Assembly (NCBI GenBank): GCA_900708905.1
Contig: CAADRB010000047.1
Location: 348,225 to 412,224 of the forward strand
Length of the DNA: 64,000 nucleotides
Direction of reading: 5' to 3'
From: Hymenolepis diminuta
Lineage: Eukaryota; Platyhelminthes; Cestoda; Cyclophyllidea; Hymenolepididae
Positions 19,145 to 33,000 of this stretch are shown piece by piece; the stretch's first letter is position 1, and each line of letters begins with the position of its first letter. Under the pieces are notes generated by a model. It worked only from the letters and a program-made list of their open reading frames with translations, ran no database searches and had not been told where the DNA came from. The position numbers and the translations under genes were made by a program.

Positions 19145-20679
19145 CGAAACATTTCTCCGTTAATCGACAGTCATGTCCTGTCGTCGGAGTCTCGGCGTGA
19201 TGATAGACACTTCTTAAGGTAGCTATGTGCAAACACGCAAAACACAGCGGTATCGCCTGTGAATATTATTGTAGAGATCTTGTCGTCAGTCAAACATTTC
19301 AAATCACCAGGTGTTGATAGACATAAGCTGGTTATAGCACCTTGTCTTTTAAAACTGTTTGACCCGAATTTCATCGCATATAATTGGTATTTTAATAAAT
19401 AAAGCATAATGATAAAACATCACATCAAGGGAAAAATTCAAACCATTCACAAAATTAAAATAACGCAGAACTTATTTTGAAATCACTTACGTCCACATTT
19501 AATTTGAAGATTTTCACATATATTCACCCACATATTCATTGCCATCATATCTTACAATGGGCTAGAATAAAAACTTGCGTTACACATTTTTACTGGCTTG
19601 CCTATGGCTGGAATAAAAATCCTTATTTCACTATTCCAGTAAAAGTGTATATCTTATTGATATTCCTTTTGCTTTCAATATTTAACATTTTCCTATCATA
19701 AATCACACAATTTATACAGTTATTCATTAGCTGGTAGTAGTTCCCTATTCAGATAAAATCTTGAAGATTTTACTTTCATAATACTCTTTATTCTTACCTT
19801 TGGGACATTATTACTCAGTCATCCATGTAGTTATGTCTTTATGTTTGCTGACGCTCTCTTATGTGCAATTTCAGCTATGTGGGGAAATACCGGAAAAACT
19901 GGCTTACTTTAGTCATTTTTCCTGCTGCTGTAATTAAAAGAATGTTCTCCAAGCCTGTCCCAATCTATGCAAATAACCTTGTTTACACACCCCGTTCGCG
20001 CTCTAAAACAAGGCCCGTCTCAGTCTTATGAGCTCCTTTATGTAATAATAAAGCTCCCCAATAAACTCCATCCTTTCATTTAATTGCTTGGCGAAGATGG
20101 GTTGGGTAATGAAGGAAATAGATGATAGTTAATCTATGGGGTCAGAATATAGATACCTAACTTGGCTACTTCTTATAGAATTTTGTGTCAGCTAAAACTA
20201 ACGTGAAGTACGCTATATCCCAACGGTAATTGATAATGTTATTCATATGCTATTGGCTGCATGCAGGGAAGGAGGAATCGAGATAGCATGACCAACCACT
20301 CTATTAACGCAGGTGATCAATATGATCTGAATACTCAGAATATGAAGTTTATCAGAAACCAGTTATCCGAAAGATTAAATTCGGATTTTGAATTTTATAA
20401 CCTACTTCGTCTCTCACTTCCATGATTTCCCATGTACTATGGGCAGTGTCAGAATAAATAAAACTAAAGAAAAATTCAATATGGTCAACAAATGAAAAAT
20501 AGGTTTACAATATCTCAAACTGAGTAGATTTGGAAGGATCATTCATACATAACTGGGGGACGTATAAATTCAATTCAATTTAATGACTGAGGAAATTTTT
20601 CCGATGCTCAGTAGTTTGAATGTAACATACCATATATGATATTTTATATTTGTCTATTACCATATGATGGATGAAATGC

Positions 20680-20684
<5 letters not shown>

Positions 20685-20712
<28 letters not shown>
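20685..20712. repeat. (TA)14 microsatellite
   Basis: A pure TA dinucleotide run of 28 nt lies about 300 nt before the Piezo start codon. Confidence 0.95.
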
Positions 20713-21011
20713 ACATAGGAGTATTAAATTATCCTGATAAGATCCTAACAATGTTGAACACTCAATAATTCATATATTTGTAAAATATAATACTTATTTA
20801 TTGAAATAATTTTGAATATAGATGATTTCATTAATAAAACTTAATAATTTCACTATTTTGACGAGCTTTTTTAATAATTCACATTCAAGTTGATAGCTTA
20901 CCCAAAATTTTGAAAGTGCCATCTGTTATTTTATTGGCTGGTATCTGTGATTTTGCTTCAGCACTTGGTAGTTACTAATGCTAATGTAAATGAAGCTCTT
21001 TAAATGCTAAT

Positions 21012-21075
21012 ATGGGAAAGTTAACATATGAAGTTATCCTCCTACGTGGTATAATTCCACTAGGATTATTCTTCG
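21012..21075 (+). CDS. PIEZO: Piezo exon 1 (residues 1-22, start codon)
   Basis: This 64-nt exon encodes MGKLTYEVILLRGIIPLGLF, matching in length and pattern the first exon region of vertebrate Piezos (a short Met-initiated helix ending in LLLP-like residues). An in-frame TGA at 20991 and no earlier in-frame ATG fix the start. The donor is GTACTC (phase 1) and the intron is 32 nt. Confidence 0.85.
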
Positions 21076-24000
21076 GTACTCTTCATTTTACCTAATATAT
21101 TTTTTAGCTTGGGCACTGCGTTACAATTTGTTTTCATTCATTTACTTTTTGCTATTTCTGGGGTCGCCTTTCATTAAACGTCCAAATATAAATAGCAAAA
21201 ATGGTACGTCAATTTAGATTAATCTTATTTTTAGCTGGTCTCAAAATCTATTTGGTCACATTGGCGACAACGAGTGCTACATTTTCTCTATCGCATCCCA
21301 TTCTCTATCTGTTGTTAACCATCAAACCGTCTTTCGATGAAATTCTTTCAAATTGTACACTTGAATACAACATCACATCAGCACTTGGTGTTCAAAAGTA
21401 GTTTTTGATAATTAACTTATAAGTCGTAATCTTTCTAGGCTTAATATGGAAGTTTATCGTGCTATGCGCTTGGTTGTTCCAGACCCCGTTGTTTTCTTAA
21501 TTTCGATCGCGGCTCTTGTTTATTTATCTCGTTGGGAAAAACGACAAACTGCTCAAGCCCGACCAACAATTCCTGAAGAACCAGTTGAGGAGCAGACTGA
21601 GACCATTCCTCCAGAATCCGAAATCTCAACAGGATTCATCCAACCAACGGAAGTCCCTCGCGTTGCAAAATCCCCTCCTCCCGTTGCCACAGTTGCATTT
21701 CCCAACATCTGGATGCTCAATCTAACAACTGTTGTTTTAGTGGGGGCAGCGGGATTAGTATTTCCCTCTGTTCTTTCCGCCTTCTATCTCCTCAGTTTCT
21801 ACTTCACCTGCACGTATTGGTCATCCTGCAAGACCGTCTACTATCGCAAATTAGCTTGGTCAAGGATTATTCTTTTAATCTACAGTGCTCTTCATTTGTG
21901 TCTCCTTTATCTCTATCAATTCCAGTTCGCACAACTTATTCTCGAAGATGGATCTTTCACTGCTCGACTCTTGGGATTAAATTATCTCCTAAGATCTGAT
22001 TGCACACGTCCTGGGGAAATTATGTTCCCTTCTGATAAACCTCTCTTTGTCTTCTTCGCTCCTCTGGTTACCCTCTTTGTCTACCTCTCAGTTACGGTGG
22101 AATTAGTTGCAAGTGATGAAGCAGATTTGCACGGAGGAGTTCCAAAATGGATTCTCTTGAGGAATTTGAATCTCTCCGCTGCTTCACATCGCCATTCACT
22201 GCTCCAAAGACAGAGGCAACAGAATGCAATTGATGATACTAATCATCAAGATCCCTCTACTAGTTTGAATGAACCGCTGTTGCAAAATACCAATCAGAGT
22301 GCTAGAATTAGTAATGTAATTCTAACTGGCCCTCGTGGATCTCATAGTGATCGGGCGAATGGAAGTCAGCCGCTAATTGATCTGGATGATCCACCTACTA
22401 CTGAAACTGTCGTAAGTGAAACGGAAATTCCTAATGAAGTAAGCAACCGCTATAATAAATTAACCCACTTAGAGATTCGTTGGCTTAGAGAGTTGGAAAT
22501 ACCTTCTCCAACTCTAGCATTTAAGAAAGTGTTACTAATGGTAATGAAACAAATTTATTGACTGTTCATTTTGAACATAGACAATTCAGGGGATTGTCTA
22601 TGATATCGGAAGTAGATTCATAGATATAGGGGATTAGATGTTCGAAATGCGAAGTCAAATATCTTTTTGAGACATCACTCAAGATAAATAAGATTTATTA
22701 AGGTTTTGAGTCGCGTTCTCATAAGTGATTTGAGTTGCAGATATGTGGGTAACACTTGGATATCCGGTACATGTTCATTTTCAACAGGATGTTAGTGCTA
22801 TATTTTTTCTGGATGAAGTTTCGAAATTCCGTAAATAAAAGATGTCGTAGACAGTTTGCGGAATACGAAGTTCGTAATCAGAAGCCCCAAGGTACTGTAT
22901 TTCTATCCAAGAGAAGTGTTTACAAATCATTTTCCTTTACTGAACTTGAGGTATATTATGGAATTTTTAAATTCTAACCATTCCTTAATCGTGTTTCTAG
23001 GGCTCCTTACAGGGGCCTTTATTTATAACAGATTTGGGACTGATATACTTTTTTCGAGTGGTTTATAAGATGGTGTACTCAAAAGAGATTTTAATTAGGA
23101 TATGGGAATAATATTTAAATTAAATATAATTTGAATTGCTTTGTAATATTATCAAAGTAAATTTTTTACTACATTTCGCGTTCACTTTCAAGTTCGAAAC
23201 TTGTTCCCATTGTCAGACCTCATTATGGTTATCATTGTGCGAATTCAAATACTTGAACTATTGGAGCAACATGATAAGCGTTTAAAATAAAAAGAGGTTG
23301 ACCTAAGCTGTTTTATGTTCTGGAAGTTGTCTTAAAGTGGAGAACGATTCAACGAATATTTAATGAGGGTAGTATTTCTATTCATTGAAATCTAGGCAAA
23401 ATCAAGCTGTATTGTTTAATGAGGCGAAATGACCGATTGATCAGGTCATTGACTTGATTTTAAGGTACCAAATTGGATTTAAAAGTTTGTCGTACTCGTG
23501 CTCTATCAAGTCCGCTTATGTATGGCGTTTTGAAGTTAAAACATCAATCTAATGCAAAATGATCATTTAGATAGCCACTTATCTCTTTCACATCGCTACT
23601 TCGAGCTCTTCTATTAAGGTATCTTAAGGGACCTCCTTTAATTCTTTTCGTTTCCTCTTGCTATCGACACTAAGGTATGATCTTACTGAAATGTCAACCC
23701 ACTTCCTAACTGCCGGTATGCTCACATTTTTTCTGGAATTATCGAACTCTAATGTTAGCCTTTCTCATAATTAAACTGGGGTTTAATACCTTTAATACAT
23801 TACTATGTATCCTTAAGTTTTTTAATTAATTATGTTCAGTTATGCCGAAGGAAGAAAAAAAATTGAGAAAAATAAATTCCACAATAAACAAGCACTTGGA
23901 TAAATTCTCGCCTGTCTGCTCATATTATCACCAGCAGTCTGTCACTTTTCACTAGCCTGCTAATAAGAAATCTTGCGTGGTTTTTGGTATCTAATGAAAT

Positions 24001-27000
24001 GTTACTCAGTATTGCGTCAATGATAAAGTGGTTGCATTCGCGTCTGATTCATTAGATACTGAGTCCGAAATCCACTGCTATGATAAGTCCATCCTGTTAA
24101 TGTTGGCCAACAGAGAGACAGCTGAAAATTAGATGACCCGGGTAGTTACTGGCTGACTTCTCCCAAAGTAATCGCTCTATCGATCAGTGGATTGCTAACA
24201 GGACCCTACTGCTGTTAACGGGTGGGTGGTTAGGAATTTATATTAAAGAGATTCCTGCTTCTCAACATTAATGCTGGAAGATGAGTTTAAAGGAAGTACT
24301 CGCTTTTATTTCTCTCCCATGATATATTACTGGTATGTATTTATTTTCAAGGTATTTTTTTTTCACTAAATCATGCGTCCATGCATATTTGTCGTTTGAA
24401 GTTAACTTTAATTGCGACGCCCTGTTACGTGGATACTTAATTACTCTTAACTTGGAACATAACTGAATAATCAATTTTGTAATGCTGGCTCATTTTACTA
24501 ATCTACACAACGAATTTTATGCAAATAATAGCACATTTTAATCAAATATAACAGTGAAGTGTAAAATGTATAATTATTTTAAACTGGATGGGTGCAAATC
24601 TTGCCAATATTTGTGCATTCTTCTTTATATTTCAAAATAAAGGTTCACATCTTGATAATTTACGATTTATTCAATCTATTTCCGTGAGAGGAGTGATTGA
24701 CTTGATTTTTTTCCAAATTTATGAGTGGCTCTTTAGAAATGCGCTATAGAAAAAAAATGTTCAACGGTTTTCATTCAAACAGTCATGGAGACCCTTTTCG
24801 CCTTTCCTATAATATACCCTTTCAAAAATATATTGTGGGCTTAAATCACAGAGACCTGCTTATATTTTTTCCTAATTGACTATAGCATACTACTCACTTA
24901 GATAGGAAAACGCTTGACTGTAGTTTGTCGTGCCTCGATGGATTTAACATTGTTATAAATGTGAATTTTAAAGACGTTATCTTCTCAAGGTGCTCGTTTT
25001 CATAGTTCTTCGGCTAACGACGATACATTCTAATACCATTATCCTCGTATTCTTGAACACCAACCTCAATTAAAGGTGTGCGTAAACGAGGAATGTTTCT
25101 TATAGACTCTTAGTGTCATGAATTCTTTGCAAACTAATGGGAGATGAGGACTGAATCCCACAGATGATCTAACAATTAACAGACCTAATTTGCAGATACC
25201 TGTCACGTTGGATGCTATACTGTAACTTCTCTGGAGCTACGCACAATGACCCAGAGACAGTATGTCTCGATATGATCATATCTTAATGTATTGTGTGGAT
25301 TGTAGCTAATACTTGACAACAAGGGAAGTTAATCATATAACGGCCGCCTCTAAGAAATTATCCTGTTGTCAGATCCTGCAGTTTGGTACTGTAGTTACAT
25401 GAAATAGTATCACTAATGTTGTACTTGCATCAATATTAAGACGGATTAATACGAAGAGCTAATTTAAAGTGCCATCTGGGTTTGGACATTGTAAATTTGT
25501 TTTATTTCGTATATTTTTCTCTTTTTTCTTGCACTTCTCACTCCTCTTTGAAAAACTTTGTTTTCAATGCGTTAGGTACTATCGTGGGGTATTAACAAAT
25601 AATTTCTACCCGTAGAGGGTTATTAATTTGCAATAGTGGTTATTATTCCGTTTAATTTCAATGTTAGAAGTTTAGGTTCTATCTAGATGTGTTCAAGATA
25701 ATGAAGGAACTGACGTAAAAATCCATTTAACCGCCTAATAATCGAACCTTATTTACCTTTTTTCAAATATCTGTTTGCAGGATATTAAGATATTTATTTC
25801 TTCCATTAAGAAGAAAGCGATAATATCCCTGATCAGTTTTTTCACTGTTCACTTATGCAACGTGGACTTGGATCATATGAACGAATTAACGCCGTTCACA
25901 TTAGTGCATGAAATCATCACGTAGGTGTTGTTTTTAGACATGCATGTATATAATAAGTTTAAACAATACAGTCACGAATAATCGCATGCCTTAGTCAGTT
26001 CTATGCGTCGCCATTTAAAACTTATTAATAATTATATGGCTTTCACTAAGACGTGATCACTATTACAAATGATTGAAGGTAATATGTACTTTCATCATGA
26101 CCATTAAACTCTAAGAGGTTTATAGATGATCAACATGAAGGAGCGAGCGGTTAATATCGGTCCTTTTCACCTCTCACTCATCCTTTATTGTTTCTTTCGT
26201 TTTCTTATCTATCTGGTTGTATCGAGATCTAGAACTGATGCATGAATGCTGGTGTATATAATTGAATTTGAATTTTATTTAATTAGACTATTTAAACTCT
26301 GATTATTTTTCCTCCCACGGCGGCGAATACTCTTGATTTATGATTGGTATCGTTTATTATTTGTGGTAGATTGGGGTTATTTTATAATACCTTCCTTTTT
26401 TGCGATTCTAACCATAATTTTCACATACCGTCTTTTTGCTTAATAGTTTTCTTATTGTTGTTTAAATTGTTGAGATTTAGTAATTACATCTTCCCATTGA
26501 GTTATAAAAGAAAACAAAGTCATTTGGTCAATCTAATCTTAATATATATAACCACCTTAAGCTAACAAGCTAAGGTGATTATTATTTTACATTCACTGTA
26601 ATTGCTCCCTTTTCTTAGATGAAAGTAATTGAAGCATTAAAAGATTTTTTTATGGTTTGGATTAAATTTAATCTATTGGGACGGTGAGCCATCAAAAAAT
26701 CGGACACATTTTTTGTGTTCCTAGGCTATTTTGCGATGTTTAAAGTTTTGCTCTCGATCTACCGATAAGTTTCTGAATTCTTTGGAGATTTGATCGGGTT
26801 GTATATGACGTTCAATTTTGAATGACTTCTTTTGTCAATGTTCTTGTAAAATTATTGTGAAATCAAACTCGCGAACTCAAAAATGTTTTTTCTCTGTTAT
26901 CTCAGTCTTTTTACCTCATAGTTTACTCCAGTACGCTGATTACTTGACGAGTCAGTAGTTTTTTTCCTATGATGAGATTTTTTCCAATTTTGGTAAATTT

Positions 27001-30000
27001 ATCTTCCCATTGGGGGAAGTCACTAAGCCATAAAGATTTATCTACCTGATCTGATCTTTTATAGCTCATGCACTCCATTCAAAAGTACGTTTTGGATATG
27101 GTGATATATAAATCTCAACATTTAACGCTATTGGTGATGTATACAATCACCACTAAGAACGGTTATCAATATTACACGTTAAGCACTTAGATTTTGGACG
27201 CAAGATTGTAACTACTCGGGTATCATTCAATTTATTTTAAAAAGTATCTCTTAATATTAACGCACATATCCGTCGTATCTCTAGGGTTTCAAATACCTTC
27301 CAAATGGTTTATATTCCGGGCTTCTACCTTTCAAATAAAACAGAAAATATAGGTACTAATGATTTCAATACTTACTGCTTTAGTGGTAATAGGACGAAAT
27401 ATGATAATATTTGGCCTTGGGGGTTTAAACAATCTTAACTGACTGTTGCCGATCGTTTTATTTGGGAAAGAAAAGGGACGAATGTCAAATATGATTAGAT
27501 AATGACGCAGAAACTAGAGTTGTTTTAAAATTCGTTCGCTCACTCATTATTTCTCACTTGCTAGTTTCTACGAAATTGTTTTTTTATTTTATTAACATCT
27601 TTTAAACTACTTTCTCAATCTAATCGACTTTTGGTTGTAAAGCTTTTAACCTCTTGTCCATTGCATATAAAGCTAATTACAGGGTTATAGGTTATTGAAC
27701 TTTGTTTATCTTATATCTGTCTCTTGCATATTAATGGTTAGATTAATGGAAGTCCTAAATTAATGAAGACTTATCTCGCGTAGTTAATCACTTTCTCTAA
27801 AGACAATTGTCATTTCTTTTGACTCATCTTTAGTGAATTACTTTGGCTAATTAGTGGTTAGTGATCTAGGGCAAAAGAGGTTGAACCTTACTGTCAATCA
27901 CCTTAAGTATTTAATCACCTACAAAACGTTGTATAACCTCTTTTCCGAGTGTCAATTTAGCATATCATGCTTTCTTCACCTCTTGTTTCTCTTCTGCATT
28001 CTAATTAATTGACAGACCGGTAGTAGTATCACATAACAAGACAAGACTTTCTCTTCCATAATCTGAAAATCTTTTACTGCCATTAGTTTGATATTCAGAA
28101 TTGATTAAATCTTTTCTTAGGAACCTTTAAAAAAGTAGACATTTAGATGCTTAGTGCTTCCCTTCAATAAGCTTGGAGCCTACTTTTTTAAGCAAGGGAA
28201 TCTGCACTTAACTTTTAGGAAACAAGTAGAATTAAGGGTTAACTCCAGGGCAATCACAGAAGTTACTTTAAACCGAGTTGACGTAGCTGAGATTTAAATA
28301 TCGATTATAAACGACTGAATGTGTCTGAATGGTGGAAAATATTACTAGAAAGATGAAAATTTCAGAACTTTTATTAATTGTGCTTAATTCTTATTATCCT
28401 CTCTTTGCTAGATACCAGCACAAGCTGAAGAGCCCGAAATCCAACCCACTGTTCCTGCAATACCAGAGGCTATACTAACCGGACGGTCTCAACCCGTCTA
28501 CGATGTCTTTCCATTTATGGTGGCCGCTCGATATCGTCGCAACTTTTCTTACAATGGCCACTTCTTTTTTGATGACAATGCAAACTTCTTCTCTCCTCTT
28601 ACTCAGCGACCTCTCCTCCTTAGTTTCCTCAATTCAGCCATCCGCAATAGCTACATTCTCACCTTTATAGCTATGATGGTGGGACTTTAGATTTGGCTTC
28701 CTTCCTCTCTATTGAGGGATTTAATAATGTTATCGATTCTTCTCTTTTTGTCTAGGCTTGGAGCGTGATATTTCGCAGCTGGTTGTCTTTCATTCTTCTC
28801 CTCTCGGCGTGTATTCTGTGGATTCTTCCAAACTCTCGCTTAGCTTGTCTCTACTGCAGTCCGCTAATTGTGGCGTATGGAATGGTCATTATTGTTCTGC
28901 AGTATATCTACTGTTTTGATCTCACTGAGGCGGAACTGCCGACTTATATCCCGGAGAGGAATCTAAATCTCACGGAAATCGGTTTGCACCGGTGGCCCAT
29001 ACCTGTGTGGCCGCTCTCCCTTCAGGTATACCTTATATTTGTTCAGTACTGTATAAGCGATAAGCCTAGCGTCAGAGCCTTCTCATTGCAACAAAATTCA
29101 GTTTGGCCACTTTCTTGTCTCACTTTAGTTATTCAAGCTCCGAGAATGTGATGCCCGAATCTATTTACTCCATTACCTATTATCAGTTTGTGAAGACACA
29201 ATTTATTGTTTAATACAATATATAATGGCGATAGTTAATGGACATATCTTTCAGTATTCCAATTTTGGGAATTTATCTTGTTATGCTTTAAACCCGCACA
29301 GTGGTAATCAGTGACAATTAATGCTCGATAATGCATAGAGTTGTTTCTCTCTTCATTTCAATGCATTATTTAAGCACATTTATGACGTATCAGCAATAAA
29401 AGTGTTTGTTTACAGTTTATCTTATTAAGCAGTAAGTTTTTATCAATTCAGATTAATCAGGAATTGGGAACAACATTTTGGATTAGTGTTTGCTGGACAT
29501 TACCTATTACTCCCTTCCTCTGTTATTTGAGGTTTAAGTAGGAATTGATTGAAAAAAAGAATCTGTTATATTTCTAAATTTCACAATACAATTCTACTGA
29601 GTAATCCACCGAAAATGATTACTCAGTACTCTTACCAAGGATAAAAAGAATATTATGATATAGCTTTCAATATTTAATTCGGGGAGGGTGAAATTTGAAG
29701 AAAAGTGAATTTCTCTAGAGATCGAGTTGTTTTGGTGCCCGTTTCTTGATTTATTACTTAGTAGTCAAAGATTAGGACAGCGGAGTATCATATGATTCTG
29801 GTTATTTTTCCGATCCTCCCAGTATCTTCTGTTCCCTATTTGTGAATTCATGTTTTCATCAGTAGCTAAGTTTGCTTTTTTAATAAGTCCCAAATTCCTT
29901 GAAAGATGCCACCTTCCATCCCTCATCTTAGATTAAATAGAATGTCATCCTGAAGTTTTTCTTTTGGAAAAATCGAATTTCCAATCACCTAATCTGTACG

Positions 30001-33000
30001 GATGCGCGTGGAATCCATTGTCTCCGACTTGATGAGCATATTTATGCACAGAATCTGCGGTTAATGTAGTCCTAATTATCATCTAAAGTTGCCACAATAT
30101 GCAAGCATAGTTTAACCTTTGTACTAGATATATTTTTTAAGTTTGCCTAATGTTGGCACTTCTTTTTCCTCTACAGCTTGTCTTCATGGTATTTTTCTGG
30201 TTGAATCTGCGTCTCTTCATTCTGCAACGCAGTACCCACGGATCTGGGGTCCACAATAGTGGAGGCACAAGTGCAGCAACCACTGCCACTACGGCCGGAG
30301 TAGCAGGTCTCGTCGTAAGCGGAAGTGGCGGTGAAACTATGGAGGAAAATCTGGATGCTGCAGCTGCCTCCAGTGAGTATGGAGGCATCGCTGTGGTGGA
30401 CAATGTGCAGTATCGAAAATTCAGTAAGTTGATGAATATAACTTACCCTACCCTATGAGGGCTATGCTCAATTGATAAGCTGGTTAGAGGAGGAGTAATT
30501 GAGAACAGTGGGGACTTTGGAGTCTAGCTGGGTTATCCCACCTCTACCATCTTTTGATCTTCATTATACAACTAGGCGGAGAGGAAGCAAGACAGTGGTG
30601 AGCAGGGTTTATTGGGTTTATCTTGAATTCTGTTAAGTTCAAGGCATTTTGACTACTATCCGCTAGCCACTTTTCGGATACCTAATGTGATCTATCTCTC
30701 AGTTAAATCTACCAGCCAATTAAATCTGAAAACAGCTAAAATTAACTATTACTCAGAATCCTGAGTACCATATCCTATAGTAACGTTATGTTAGGAAGTA
30801 ATGAATCACGTATATTAAACAAATATTGATGTTCTGAGTTTCGTTCTCTACTATACTATTCTACTTGTGTTTAAATACTTTTAATAATAAAAAACATACT
30901 TATAAATGTCAACTATTTTACTTTGGCATGGAAGATAATAACTCCCATATACTGGTGGTTCTTAGTTTATGTGGATGACCTAGATTTGAAATAAGATTAT
31001 TTAAATTGATGTTGCTAGGACATATACTTCTAGCTGAAGTCTTAAGGCGCATTGATTGAGATTATTATTTCTCGAGACGACTTCTTAGAATGAAATCTTT
31101 ACATTGTATTAAAAATTGCGGAGGGTGAATGAAGAAGAAATGTTGAGATTCATTCCAATCATTGATTGCGAGTTTTGATAATTTTATTCTTGAAATTTGT
31201 TCAGTTTTCCATTAAAACCTATCACTTCAGACCTGTCCTTGTTAAATTAATAAGATAACTTTTCTCGACTCTCACCAAATTCGATCTCATACCTGTTCCG
31301 TTTTCCGTAATTAGAACAATTGTCCTCAAAATTAGGAAATTTCACTTTCTAATCTGCTTCGTCATGTTGATTTTGAGTAAGTGGAAACTGTCGTTGATTT
31401 CCATCTCCCTTCATTTTTCTTCGAAATGGAACAAGAAAAGAAGAGAGAAAAAATTTCTTCAAATTCAGTAAAATTCGCATATATTCTTGGTTTCCCCTCC
31501 CCCTTTTGTTTGTTTAGTTTCTCACATATTTATCGATTTTATTATACTTCTTCGTTTGTTTAATTTCTATAAAACTTGAATCCGTCCCAGAAAACCCTGT
31601 TTTCTTTCCATACCAATGATGTCTAGTAGGAGTAACATTCTAATTACCGGATGCGTTTTACGTTAGTTGTCACACACCGAACGTTTATGTCACTTTTCCT
31701 TTGTTGGCAAATGCTCAAAATTTTGATCAAATACTCACAGTTGCCTTTTTTAAACAATTTCCTACAATTCACTGTTATGAAAAGTTGAACTCCTTTTTAC
31801 ATTGAATTAAGTGGCTATTTTATCGCACTGTTATTTGGAGTCATAGTAAAATTAACGACTCTCCCTCAATTTTCTTTTACATTTCTTCGTGTGAATTCAT
31901 GATACGCAGTATTTTTTCCAACAGTTTGACTCCTGAATTCGGCTCCACTCCATTCCGGTTACTATTGGAAATTTGATCACGCAAAATATGCCCTTTCTAC
32001 GTTTTCCTGTTTTCATTGAAATTCCGCCAATTAAATTAGTATTAAAACAAAAAGGAGAAATATTTAGCAATATTAAGCCTAATAGGTTAACGTATTATGT
32101 TACTATTTCTTCCTATTTCATAAGTCTGTAGCATTGAATTTAGTTGCTCATCTTTTTGTTTACTGTACTTCTCCACTACAGTATTCCATAAGTGTTCCTT
32201 ATAATTTTTTAGCCCCCTATATAACCCGAGCTCGGAGTGCATTGCTTCCTGATCCTAATCGGAAATTTTGAACTGAATGGTATTGTGCTGTTGTAGATTA
32301 TTACTTGTACTCTTAAAAATCGTCATTTCTTTTGTTCTGCTTTTACTACTGAGGAGAGTTTTCTTCTCCGCTATGGCAAACAATAGTTTAACAATTTAAG
32401 CAATACTAAGTCTTATAGCAATGAACGAACTATTCTTTTATATAACTATACGTATTAAAGTGTTTGTCAAGAAGGATAATATCCGTTATTAGTAGTTATC
32501 ACAATGCCGTATTAGCCTATAACTAGATTTTAATAATCCTAAATAAAATGTAGTTTCGTTTAGATACTCCTATTGAATAAACTTTCAAGTGTCATTATAA
32601 TCCGTGGTATTATATATCATATCATTTTAACGGCATTAGTAGAAAGTAATATGAAATCTAGAGCTTTTTGTGCTAAATTTCCCAGGACTGAAAATTTCAT
32701 TCTTACTCTTGATGATATAAGTATCCCCTTTATCTCTTCCTGAAGTACAGAACGATAGTTTGGCCTCAAGAGTTAAAGCTAATCCCATATCCCGTTGAGG
32801 TCTTGTGTTTTCTATTTCCTTTCAATACTTCAACAAAAAGTACAAACCCGAGAAAACCTTGAATAATGTGCATCCTGTGACATGTAGTATTATTATTTAT
32901 TCAGAGCTAAAGAAAACAGAAAGGAAGAAATCAACATATCTTGATCTTAGTAAAAATGCGAACATTAACCATCGCTTTTAATAGAAACTATTCCCCAAAC

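Larger units (their letters stand above)
17293..21011. other. Divergent intergenic region between MCM7 and Piezo
   Basis: About 3.7 kb separate the two start codons. It should hold both promoters, but I see no confident core promoter element. Contents are a pair of diverged direct repeats (18381-18516 and 19009-19144), a TA microsatellite at 20685-20712 and only short chance ORFs (79 codons or fewer). Confidence 0.6.
22541..28411 (+). other. Piezo intron 4 (5.9 kb)
   Basis: No further exon is needed between the flanking coding segments, and none was recognised. It contains a tRNA-like element at 24015-24080 and a hairpin at 26553-26577. Short hydrophobic ORFs at 22756-23068 and 26344-26565 look like chance. 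Confidence 0.7.

Noticed and set aside
21201..21401. ATG at 21201 as the Piezo start
   Set aside because: Its first 11 codons fall inside a 31-nt intron; the spliced upstream exons match the conserved Piezo N terminus much better.
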